From Cordia subcordata (taxonomy: Eukaryota > Streptophyta > Magnoliopsida > Boraginales > Cordiaceae), in contig JAPTOF010000019.1 in the NCBI GenBank assembly GCA_028554755.1, positions 4,660,001 through 4,724,000 of the forward strand: a stretch of 64,000 nt of DNA, in the 5' to 3' direction. The notes beneath the pieces were generated by a model that did not search any database, was not told where the DNA came from, and saw only the letters and a list, made by a program, of their open reading frames with translations. Each line of letters starts with the position of its first letter. The first letter of the stretch is position 1. Positions 47,325-58,557 of the stretch are shown here, one piece after another. Position numbers and translations under genes: made by a program.

Positions 47325-50300
47325 TTACATTTTTGAGTGTCCAACCTGGACGTGAACTCGATGCCAAGAAGTGTTTAATATTCCTCTCAAGTTCCAGATG
47401 ACCTCAATATTTTCAGGTTGTACATTTGCTGCTGTATCCACCTGGCAGTAATTGGAGAATAAACTTCAAAATATTAGCACAACGTGGCAATAAAATGATG
47501 AATACTGAACCCTGAATTGCTACATAGAAGTCAAACTAGGAATAACTGCAACAAGGTAGTTGTAGAATGTCATGTAAACCTATAAGAAACTAGTAAAAAA
47601 TTGCGTACAAATAAAAGCTACTTGAGGTCCAGCCGTCCAGGATAAAGCTTGTGGGTCACACAGAATGTGCTATTGAATTTGCTGCGTAACAATTTACTTC
47701 CACTTTCAGATATGAAGTTGATTAACTAAGCATATCAGATACAGCCAGTAAACATTTTTTTCCACATACATAGAATATATATTGGAGGTGAATAATCTAG
47801 GGCTTCTCGTAATGGAGCATTTTAGCAAGGCGCCAAGGCAAGTAGAGTTTAAAAAAAATTGAAATACATACCGCTTTTGCAACTATTTCAGCAGTCTGAG
47901 GAATATCAGCTTCCGCCTCAAAAAACACCCATGCCCATTTGTCACTACTCTCATCATCAGCAATATATGGAACACCTGATTTCTGAAATCTGGATGCTTC
48001 CAGCCATGTTTTACCACCATCTATAGATACATCTACTCTCTCAATGCCTCGCCCACCTCCTGATACTGCATAGCCTTTGATATTTATCTGGAAATGGAGA
48101 AAAGAGAGAGAAACAGTTACAAGTTAGACACGAGGATGGACCTGATCTCGAAGGCAAGAAAGATCTCCGGCAACCCTTTTTGGATGCATGGGCATATGGC
48201 TAACAGAAGGCATCTTTTTCTCAAATAGTAACTACAAACAGTTCAGGCACATTGCAAGTTAGAAAGGGAAAAGAAGAGCAGTTGAGGCAAATTGAAAGCA
48301 ACCACATTCTATCTTCTAGTAACCTAAACCAATATAAGAAATATGAAAACATAGATATGCTAAGTACTTCTAGAAGCAATAACTTATCCTGAACAAGTTA
48401 CTTGGAATACTCAGAAAATAAATAACCTGCAGTCATTATGTAAACCAGTACTTATATGTTTCAGAACAAGGCACCACCTGTTGGCACACAATTGTATATC
48501 CAGAATTTACATTCTAATGCCAAGTCGATCATTTTAGCACAACTCCAAGTTAATCAACATAGAACCACATGACCAAAGAGTGCTATTTCTCCTCGCGATC
48601 CTTGCCCCAAAGAAAGAACTAAAGATAACATACATAATACAGTAAAACTAAAACCAAAAGAGCTTAGTAATACGCTCAGTATTGAATCTCTATAGGGATC
48701 TTGTATATTACCATAACCTCCCCTTCCACCTCCCCGCTTTTTCTGGTTTATCCCCAAATAAAACAAAATGTTTTCACCCATGCTTCATGTCAGGAGAACA
48801 ATAGATTATGAGATGCTTCAGTGAAAGGCAGCAAGCAGTGGCACAAACCATACATTGGCGCCTAGATTCAAAGTCAACTGTATGATTTCATTAAGTATAG
48901 AAATGTAGAATCTAGCACAAAGAGAACAAGAGACTGCATGAATATAATTTAATTATAAGGATACAGACCTTCCCATGCTTTACCACATGGACATCCTCCA
49001 GAGAGCAAATTGCACACTGCAACAGCAGAGTATATAGGCATTAGTATAGGATTCTCAGCCACAGAACACTTACATATACATATACATATACATATATATA
49101 TATATGTATGTACGTATATATATATATATATGTATATGTATATATGTGTATATATATATATATATCATTGCTCAAAGTGCAAGGCAATAACTTTAAGTGA
49201 TTGCTAGCAAGGGCCCATATGGATTGGCTTTTTTCATGAAAAGCACTTTTTCCCCCCCGGAAAAAGCACAATCCTTTGCAATAAGTATTTGGCTTGGTTT
49301 TAAGAAAAGCCAAAACTTTGAGAAAAGCTCAAATTCAAATTTTTCCGGCAGACAAAAACTTTAGATTATCAAAAAAAAAATTCAAAAGTTTTTTAAGAAA
49401 AGGCATTTTTGAAAAAGCCAATCTAAATAAGCCCTAAGAGGGTGCTTCGCTTTGCTTATTTGGTGCTTATAAGTACCTAAATAGTAAAAAGCATGTGAGA
49501 GGGTGCTTTTTTCTAGGTGCTTATAAGCACCTGAAATAAGCAAAGCCAAACCCCCTCTAAGTCTGTCCTTAATCACTCAAGTTTCGAGCCCAAAACAAAC
49601 TTTTCAAATATTACAGCTCCATCTTAATGAACACACTGAAACAAGTCACCTCCTCAGCCACACATCTCTATCAGACACAAAAGCTAAATATGCAAATTTC
49701 TGACAAACATCAAACCTGACTAAAAATTAGCATCCATCACTTTACCTGAACAGGAAAATCATGTTGAGGCCTTCTTGTGGACCAATTTATATTATCCCAG
49801 TTAACTGAAGGAGGAAACATTTTGTAGTCCTTTTGCATAAAAAATCCCTGAAGAGAAGCAATGACTATTTAACAAAGTAACATGAAGGGTAATTACTTAC
49901 ACTTGGGAAGACAAGAATCAAGACTCGCACCTGGCACTCTTCTGCGATAATGTTGATAGAATCAAGCCATTTAACAGAACGGGCCCCAATAACACCAGGT
50001 ACAATCACACGCAGTGGATATCCATGATCCCTGTTTAGTGGCTTTGGATGGTAGTAGACCAGTAAACTACCTTAGCAAAGGAGCTGTACATACTTTGCAT
50101 TGATCCACAATGACAAGGACAAAGTGAGTTATCAAATAATGCAATATTGAGATACCTGTCCATTCATCTCATAAGCGAGTAAAACATCAGCCTCAGGGTT
50201 TGTGGCCTGAATTAAAGGAATTGATGCCTTATAAGGGCCTCCATTTTCCTCCTGCAATTAAGGCAATGTCCTTGAATTAAGTAAGATTCTCGCAGCATAT

Positions 50301-51435
50301 ATCAATGACCCACCAGAGGAGTCCCCAGCGGGCCCCTCAAGGCAAGGTGGATGAAGGGGTGTGTGTAGACAATATAAGATAACATAATCACCTTACACTT
50401 GTCTACGCTCACAAATTCCACATGCTTTCCTCCAGATGGGGTAACACCCATCAATTTAGGAATCCCAACCAGTTCAAGAACATCAGCCAATTTTGCCCCA
50501 CCCCAAACAGCTGAAATGAACATTGATGAAAGTTGAGAAACTATGACATGAAGTAGAGATACTAGAAAGACTCACCAATACACTAGATTCTGACAAATAA
50601 ATTCCTATAGCAGAAGCAGTCAAGGACTAACCATTTCCTATGGCAGCAATATCCCACCCAACTCCCTTTACCGTTTTGACATTACTCATGGCAGTCCTCC
50701 TATTACCAGCACACTAGGATCACAGAATCCATCATCAACACATTTTTCTTTCCATTTTCAATAATAACAGGATATTGACTAAATTCCCACTGCTAATTTG
50801 TTCATAAATCCGGAAGAAAAAAATATATTACCTGTAAGGTAGCAGTGACAGTATGTTTAGGAAGCTTCCTGTTATTTATTAGAACAGCAAAGTCACTCAT
50901 TTTAAAGCATCAGCATGACATAGCTAATGTAAACATGACAAGTCCTACACCCTTTTAGCTAAACAAAAGGCAGTCCATGTGCAAAGCTCGCGCTGCCCAC
51001 AAGTTCGGAAAGGGTTAAACACTTACCAAATCTCTTTCATGTAAAGATCTTTGGAATTTGCAATTAGACCAGCTATAGAAACACAGTATCTGTGGAAGAA
51101 GGTAATTTTATCAATCAGCTAAAGAGCCATAGGTGCAAAACTATGAAGAAATAGGACTATAATGAGTAACAAAAGGGCAGATAAATAACCTCTCAATGTC
51201 ATCAACTATTGGTATCGGACCATGATTTCTCTTATAGAAGAAATCCACAGGAGTCACGTACGATGGAATCAACGCTGAACGAGGCGGCTCAGCATTGAAA
51301 GGCGTCTACAAAAAAGAACACACAAACTAACTTTTGCAGTACTAAAGCATACTTATGCATGATTAGAGATTATAAGTTAATATCACGGGCTTTAACTAAT
51401 AAAATACCCATTTAACTTACAACAAACGGACATAA

Positions 51436-51496
<61 letters not shown>

Positions 51497-51572
51497 CCTT
51501 GGAATTGATTTTAAGGAGAGGGTGACGAGGTGGTTCTTGGGAATAATCAGAGGGTGCTGTTAGTCCAGGCAT
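47325..51572 (-). CDS. SOX: Peroxisomal sulfite oxidase
   Basis: Twelve exons: 51498-51572, 51190-51305, 51027-51089, 50832-50868, 50632-50713, 50392-50510, 50156-50251, 50041-50251 region split as 49931-50041, 49746-49847, 48969-49016, 47872-48087 and 47325-47441. They give 393 residues, the same length as Arabidopsis sulfite oxidase. Cys98 of the LQCAGNRR motif is the molybdenum ligand and falls at the same number as in Arabidopsis. The Mo-domain continues through [21 protein letters not shown], and the dimerisation domain has [11 protein letters not shown] and [14 protein letters not shown]. There is no haem domain, as in other plant enzymes. The C-terminus is SKM, a variant peroxisomal targeting tripeptide. 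The enzyme oxidises sulfite to sulfate using O2 and makes H2O2. Intron 9 (49017-49745) holds two MITEs, and intron 1 begins inside a CT/TA microsatellite. Confidence 0.94.
49071..49166. repeat. TA/CATA microsatellite in SOX intron 9
   Basis: ATACAT and TA units over about 95 bp, beside the exon ending at 49016. The short open frames across it on both strands are repeat translations. Confidence 0.9.
49210..49435. mobile_element. MITE in SOX intron 9
   Basis: Left end AGGGCCCATATGGATTGGC and right end, in reverse complement, AGGGCTTATTTAGATTGGC are inverted repeats around an A/T-rich non-coding core. The same end type appears at 598-811 and 1522-1791, so this is a multicopy family in the window. 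Confidence 0.7.
49437..49558. mobile_element. Second MITE, directly abutting the first
   Basis: AGAGGGTGCTTCGCTTTGCTTA at the left and, in reverse complement, AGAGGGGGTTTGGCTTTGCTTA at the right. The core is a near-palindrome with GGTGCTTATAAG and CTTATAAGCACC. It is 122 bp long and could fold into a hairpin. A flanking TAA-like triplet is possible but not decisive. Confidence 0.7.
51434..51493. repeat. TA then GA microsatellite at SOX intron 1 donor
   Basis: About 27 bp of TA followed by about 33 bp of GA (CT on the coding strand). The CT tract starts right after the GTTC of the SOX intron 1 donor at 51497, so the first bases of the intron are repeat sequence. Confidence 0.9.
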
Positions 51573-52879
51573 TTCTCGGATTCTTGTCTCTTCAATTCCC
51601 TTCTCTCTGTGTGATGCGTGATGTGTGTGTGTTTTCTTCTTAGATAGATGGCAAATGGAGAACCGGAATGATACGTCCGCCACCAAGAGCTCTGAGCGTG
51701 TGACGTCACAGCCTTGTCATCTTATACGGGGTGTTAGGTTGTTACAGCCAGCCACGGATCAGTTGAGTGTTGGTGGGTCCCACTTGTTGCCGCTTGCTTC
51801 TATTTCGCCACTTGAATTGTTTTACCACGGACCACGGTGGACAGAAGTGGGCCATGTTGTTGTATTCTCCACTCTGTGCTTTGGGCTTTCCGTAGTGTGT
51901 CTTCAACCCATTTAGCGTCTCCGTAAAATCCACAAGGGAGTCACCACGATGACATTCATACAATAATTATTTAATAAAAATATTTAAGTTTTATATAATT
52001 TGTGGGTCTTATAGATATCCAAAAGAATGTTGTTATGTGGATTGTTAAGTAGACGTCAAAAATATACAAATTGAACCCCGAGAGAAACCTGGCCTAGACA
52101 CAAAAAGACTACAACCGAGGCCCAAAAATATGAACAAGAGGGCTACACACAGAAGCCCAACATAATGGCCTAACACCAAAAAGCTAAACACCAGCCATCG
52201 TGAAACGGGCCAAGCCCAAGACAAGATACGAAAGCCAGAAGTCCAACAGAAAGGCCCACTGCTGCTGGAGGGAGAAACACAAAAGCCGAAGACATATTTT
52301 TTAAAACAATTGGTTAATAGAAGATAGGAAGATCTCTGTGACAATTACATTTCTTTACTACATTTGCTATAATATCTCTGCTAAAGGAACAATTAGCTGT
52401 TCCCTGTGTCCCCTTTTAATATGTTTCTGTCTTGTTTGAAGTTCTTGTACATTGGGTTTGGTGTTAGAAACTTACCAAAAAATGAAAAGTTTTGTGTGAG
52501 AGGTGGCAGACGCCTGCCATAGTTGGCGATGGCATGTACTGTGTGTTAAAAGATTTACGAGTTAGGTTCTACTGGTTGATTCAGTCATTAGGCTTTTATC
52601 AGCTGGATTTTTCTTGTTAAAGTTTAAAAATTAAAAAAAAAAATCTTTTAGTTGGCTATTTAATGTTTTAACAATTCGCTATTCTTCAATTTGGTCGTGG
52701 GGAGTTGAGGCATCTTTTTTTCTTTAATGTTACCCCGGTTTTCCATTTACTTTTTTCCACTTCTCCATTGTATCCAGCTCAGAAGTTGGAAGAAATATAT
52801 AAACAAGAAGTCAAACCTTAAATGCTTCATTAATTCATTACAAACCAGTCTTACTCTATTCAGCTCCCCCAAGTTAGAG
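51573..52879. other. Divergent promoter region SOX / DUF642
   Basis: The SOX 5' UTR and promoter lie next to 51573; its leader contains ACAC-type repeats. A GC-richer segment at 52040-52300 has a 99-codon minus-strand frame without family resemblance. The DUF642 promoter and leader lie near 52700-52879. No further gene supported. Confidence 0.5.
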
Positions 52880-54410
52880 ATGGATCTGATGATCATTCTC
52901 GTCCCATGTATCACAATCATCCTACAGTTAGCATACGCAGGTACACAAAACCTTCATTTTGATTTTAGTCAACCGTTAGAAATTTGGGGTGTTAAAGCGA
53001 GGAATAAATTATCACGAACTAATTTTTTAGAAGTAAATTCTGATTTTTAAAAATTCTCCTTTCTACTCAGATGTTTTGCAGAATCCAGACTTTGAACTCC
53101 CTCCATCAAACTTGCCCAAGAATTCCAACTCCACATTTGTTCTCTTGTATGAAAACAACACCATTCCTGGATGGACATTTGAAGGAACGGTCCAGTACGT
53201 CACAGCCGGTCCAGATATGCCACTGCCACGGAACGGCCATGCTATACTAGTCGGTGAAGATGGCAAGATCAACCAAACTTTCACTGCTGATGGTTCTTTA
53301 AAGCAATACTTGCTTACCTTCACAATGTCTCTGGGTGGTGATCAAGACTGTGCAGAGAATGTAAGCCTGATAGTTTCGGCCCCGGATAGTATTTCTCACT
53401 TCTCGCTGAAGCAAAACTACAGCAAAGAGTCCTGGCAAGTGTATGGTCTCCGGTTGGGGAGTTGGGGTAGTGGAGAGTCTGTAAACTTAGTTCTGCAGAG
53501 CGAAGCTGTAGAGGTGGATCCTAATTCCACATGCTGGCCTGTGGCTGACGCGCTTGTAACGAAGACTCTTGGATCGTTGTCTCAAGATAACGGTACGTTA
53601 TGCTTCAAATTGTTTTGAACGCTACCCACACCCTATAGAACAAGAGTTTCGTGCACTAAACTGTCATAGTTCTGTCAAATTTGTATTCACTAGCTCTGCT
53701 GGATTGGTCTAAGAAATCCGACAGAAATGGAAACATGAACACAGAACACACAGAATAATTCAACTTGGCAAGAAGCTACTTAGGAAACTCTTAACATATC
53801 TATGCTTACTGACAATGTTTATGGATACATAGGGAACTTGCTGATTAATGGTGGATTTGAGTTGGGGCCGGCTTTTGTGGACAGTTCCAGTGAAGGGGTT
53901 TTACTTGATGCTGAGCCAAGCGTAGTTGAATCTGCTTTACAACAATGGAGTGTGATGGGAACCATCAAGTACATAAACTCCAAACATTACTATGTCCCAG
54001 AAGGTGATGCTGCTGTTGAGCTTGTCTCAGGAGTTGGTGCTGGCATACAAACCGCGAAAACTCTTACAGAGGGTTCGAGTTATGTCTTGGAGTTCAAGCT
54101 GGGAGATGCAAATGATTCATGTGTCGGAGATCTGATAGTAGGGGTTCAAGCAGGATCATATGCTCAGAACATTACTTTCCCGAGCAATGGGACTGGATCG
54201 GCAAAGGACTATTCAATTACCTTTAATGGAGAATCAACCTCAACTTCTGTAAGTTTTCAGAGCTACAAAACTAGCCAAAGAGAAGATGGTGTCTTTTGCG
54301 GTCCTGTGATTGATGATGTTGTTTTGCGTTCTTCTAGTGCACTGGGACATGAGCCATGGACTGCTATCTTAATTGCAGTACTTGTTGCTGCCTTTTTAGC
54401 AAGCTTATGA
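52880..54410 (+). CDS. DUF642 cell-wall protein
   Basis: Three exons, 52880-52940, 53071-53592 and 53833-54410, encode 386 residues. Exon 1 is almost entirely the signal peptide (MDLMIILVPCITIILQLAYA), and mature sequence starts DVLQNPDFELPP. Two galactose-binding-like DUF642 halves follow. The first carries IPGWTFEGTVQYV and GGDQDCAENVSL, the second NLLINGGFELGP, WSVMGTIKYI and HYYVPEGDAAVELVSG. There are several N-glycosylation sequons. A hydrophobic tail (AILIAVLVAAFLASL) after a small-residue stretch looks like a GPI-attachment signal. The family is land-plant/seed-plant specific, apoplastic, and linked to pectin methylesterase activity. From memory the closest Arabidopsis relative is At5g14150, whose role is not well defined. 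Confidence 0.93.
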
Positions 54411-55357
54411 GTGATAAACATCCCAGCATGTTGTTTAGGTATATTATTGAGCGTAAAACATTTACCGATTGCAGAAATGTTATTATTCGAAATTCATTCC
54501 TTGTTATGATCATCTTTCCTTTAGCCTTTCTTTCGATTCTCTTTCCATTTCCTTCCTCCTCCTCGGGTGTGGACAAGTGCATAACTATTTAAGTGGGTGC
54601 ATCTTTCATTACAGAATTTATATTAGAAGAAGTCCGTGAAGTTCAATACCTATAGCCCTCATGTACCTTCAAATCCATTGACATCATTTAAAGACAAGAC
54701 TGACCGAATAATACTAATGTAATATGTTCACACATTGCAAACCAGCTCTTGAATATTGACTTTATACAGTGACCAATCTGAAGTACGTTTTATCTTCTTG
54801 CATCTTTAACCTGTATGATATATAGTAGTTCTGTATATTCATTTATATCGGCATATCTACTGTACCTGAGACCAATTAAAAGCCAGTCTCCTGATGTATA
54901 TACATTTCAAATATGCAAAAAATGATTTTCCTGCAGACTTCTATTTGTCACTAACTGCATTCCAGCCCTGACGCTCTTCTTTGCGTTGCTCAAAAGATCT
55001 ATCACATGAAACAGGGGATAAGAAGTCAATAAACATCATAGAATGGACAAACAAATGCAGTCACAGAACTCAAACAGCATGTAGTTTTGTATCATACAGT
55101 CTGCTCATATAGCCAATCTATAATATCTAGAAGCCTGAAATCTAGAGAGCCTGTAGTCTAAGCAACACCCAACTCTTGTACGAGATGGGTAGAAACATTG
55201 AGGTGCGTAGCACGTAGGTTATAACCATTCTGATTAAAGAAAGCATGGATGAAATTTTTCTACATATAGAACTACAAATAGAAGCAGAAAGAATTCGCAG
55301 CTGCTACTACGTAATAATTCAACAAGGATCTAGGAATTCTACCTTCAAGTGCTTTTG
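54411..55357. other. Convergent 3' flanks of DUF642 and PGM48
   Basis: Presumed 3' UTRs of the two facing genes. On the minus strand 54950-55000 can be read as a short charged peptide, but it cannot be joined in frame to the PGM48 model. Nothing else recognised. Confidence 0.45.
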
Positions 55358-58300
55358 CTATACTTTCTCCACAGAATTGAGCTGTATTGCACGCTTAAGA
55401 AGAGACCTATATTCTTGACTTCTCGACCAGTCATCGATCTCACGAGCACGTAAAACAGGGAGAGGATGGGAAAGTTGCCTCGTTTGAGCATTTCTGAAAT
55501 GAAACTAGGTTTAGCTACCCAATCAAGGGCTACTGTCAAACTCTCCAGTGAAAGCTATAAATTACCTCATATACCATCCCACTGGACTTGAAGAAGCCTT
55601 GTCATAAGATCGAGCTTGCTCCAAGAAGGCATCCACATTTAGTTGATCAGCCATAGATGGGCACCCACCAGCTAATTTCATGAGAACAGAGATGACCACC
55701 TCTTGTCGGAGCACAAAAAGAAACAAGGTTGGGAAATCAGACCTAAATTTAAGACGTAATCATCCTGCTTGAAAATGAAAAAATCTGGATCTCCCATACC
55801 TTAGGGTCTTGAGCAACTAGTAGGGCCGCACGATCACAAGTAAGCTCTGCTGCCCGGAGCCAGCGCAATAGCTGTTCTTCTAGTCTTTGGGCAATTAAAC
55901 CACCAACACCTGTGATTCAAGATACTACAGCACTCAATTTTCAAATTTGATGAGTATCTCAGAATGTTAGCCTCAAAAATAAATATCCTGTGATTGGACA
56001 TTCCATATGCTTTCAGATGCAAAATTTTACTAATGCACTCACAGATGAGAGAATATTGTTCTGGTAACACAAAAATGTGACCTGAGCTTCTGTATGGCAA
56101 CTGAATCCACAGTAATTTTGGCCATCAAACTACAATCATAGAGAATGAACAACAATGTGGGAGAATGCAGACTATGGACCATGTAAGTTTTGCCATATAT
56201 AGAAGTTCAGAAGCAACATCTGACATTACCATAGTAACAATTATATCAATAATCAACTTGGTTATTGAATGTTGTATCGAAAGCCAACTCAATTAGTTAC
56301 TTAAATAGATTACTAATTGTCATCAACTCCAGAAGAGTTCAATGAGATCCAAATTTTGACAACTTAAGCTACCCTTTCGTTTACTACATCAATTTTCTTC
56401 CACAACAACTGCCAAATTGCAGGAAATTGGAATGAATAGATTCAACTGGAGCAACAAAAAATGGAACAGGAGGAGATACCGGGTACAGTGTAGGCCCCCA
56501 GTGTGAGGATATTTGCAAATGTCAGCCACACACCATGATCACATTTTAGATGGCCAAGCTCATGTGCCAAAACAGCCTGCATGTGAAGTAAAGAAATGAA
56601 ATCTTTTAAATTTTCTAGAAAAGTCTTTCTAAGATAGGTGATTAACATATATAAGAATTCTGAGGAAAGACGAAAGAAACAAGAAGGAAATGAAGAGCTA
56701 AGACTATGCTAATTTACTCTGACATTTTACGCATCAGTTTAATTACAAAAAAGAAAAAGAAAAGAACAATCAGATAGCGCAATGTGCATATTGGAATAAA
56801 ATGCAGACCTGCAATTCTTTACGGGTCAACAGCTCAATCAGGCTTGTATGAACAACCACAAATGGCTTTTTACCACCGATAGCAAGAGTGTATGCATTAG
56901 GTAAAGGACTTTGACGCACGTACAAGTCTGGAGCTTCTATGTTTAGTATTTTTGCAGCCTCAAGCATCAGTTTGTGAAGTTCTGGCAGCTGAGGAAGCAT
57001 AATAGAGGAAGGTGTATAAATTGTTTTAGTACATAATAATGTTCACTCTGGCATCAATACTACAAACATGTACAAAAAAATTGACATAAGTAACTGCCAT
57101 CCAATGCCAATAGGAACTTGGAAATTAGTAATCGGTGATACAATAAAAAAAGACATTAGTGTTGTGAGGACTGATAACTCACAGAATTTAGCAGACCAGA
57201 AAAAGACTTTCAGGACCAGGCATAGCAAAGTGATCAAAATTTACAAAAGTTTGAAAGGTAGAACACTCATTCACTTTCATTTTTGGACCAAACTTTCCAT
57301 AGAAATAACAGGCTTCTTAAAAGATATTGTCATGATTTCAATAGTTTATTTATAGTGAAAAACAAGATTGTGCAGGAGCACAGTGAAAAAAATTGCACAT
57401 TTGATCATGCTGATTCTGCAATAACCAAAACAATGGTAGGAGTGTGAAGAAAGAAATGATAAGCTAGAAGCACTCTCAATGGTGGAAGAACTTTAGTTTG
57501 GAAAACTCCAAGTATTTGATGATAGTTTAACACACACACACATATATATAAGTACACACACACACACATATGATGAAAAGTCCTGAAATATAAGATACTT
57601 CCCCGTTAGATGCCTTCATTGTGCAGTATAAAGAAACCAAAAAGTACTAATGCAGCTAGTTGTGGGGAGCTGAGATAACTGTATCCTCTACTTCCAAATA
57701 GATACTGCCTTTGCCCTCCATACTCTTTTCTGAATCGAAAAATTACCTGATTTTGAGAAACAAGAACTGAGGTCCCTATATTCTCCAGAAGCATGACCTG
57801 TTCAGCTACAGTTCCTGTAGTAAAAGTTTTCAAAATAATGCAAATCCAAACAAGCGTATTCATGATATATGAGATATTTGATAATTCAATAAATTGCCAA
57901 ATATGATGCAGCCACTATTTTTTCCTCCTTCTCACGTGCTAATTAGCATTAAGTATGAAGTTTTCCCTACTACTTCATTTTCGTTTCCACTATAAAAATC
58001 TAGAGCTAGTAGAAGTTTCCACCAAAGCATTACTTGTAAAGAGAGGAAAGATAAATCTACGTAAAAGACTCAAAAAATTCATCAAGATTCCACGTTAACT
58101 GTAATCATTTTAACAAATATGGCTAAGGGCTAATAAAAGAATTCGACATTCACTCACCTAACAGAGCTTTCCCGATCTCGTTTAAGCCTGGAATCGCCCT
58201 CAAAAGCAACGTATTCTGCTCAATTCACATCAGAATCAACAAATTAAATTCTTCACATAAAATTAAGGAAAAAAAAGGAAATAACTTCTCGTTTAACTTA

Positions 58301-58557
58301 AGCAAATAAAAATTATTATCCTAATTCACCTGTCTATCGAGCGGATGTCTGAAATCATCGGCATCGAGGTCGCGAAACGCAACGGCTGCAGCTCGGCATA
58401 TTTGAAGCTTAACGCTTTTACTATAACCACTTTTAAGCGGCTTAATCCCGATGGAAATTGAAAACAGGGGCTTATTTGCGGAGCTAAAACCAAGAGGTGA
58501 AGAAGCTTTGAGCAGCGATATGTTGATCGAACAAAGAGGGGCTACTAAAGAAGCCAT
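55358..58557 (-). CDS. PGM48: Plastid M48 zinc metallopeptidase (plastoglobule PGM48 type)
   Basis: Eight exons: 58330-58557, 58158-58215, 57747-57814, 56809-56988, 56480-56576, 55800-55909, 55566-55699 and 55358-55493, all GT-AG, give 336 residues. The first 60 residues are Ser/Lys-rich without acidic residues, a likely transit peptide. The zinc motif HELGH is at 183-187, with Glu232 in AAELTCDRAA as the probable third ligand. The conserved segments LNIEAPDLYVRQSP and GGCPSMADQLNVDAF support the M48 (Ste24/HtpX-like) family. The Arabidopsis protein was described as a plastoglobule protease promoting leaf senescence and carotenoid cleavage dioxygenase turnover. Unlike Ste24 itself, this group has few membrane segments; one hydrophobic patch follows the zinc motif (LTFANILTLGAYTVPG). 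Confidence 0.93.

Noticed and set aside
52045..52344. 99-codon minus-strand frame upstream of the DUF642 gene
   Set aside because: No domain recognised and no supporting exons; the region is promoter side and mildly GC-richer.
54950..55005. Possible extra C-terminal exon of the M48 peptidase gene
   Set aside because: Joining it to the last exon needs an in-frame donor that is missing; the phase available leads to an immediate stop.
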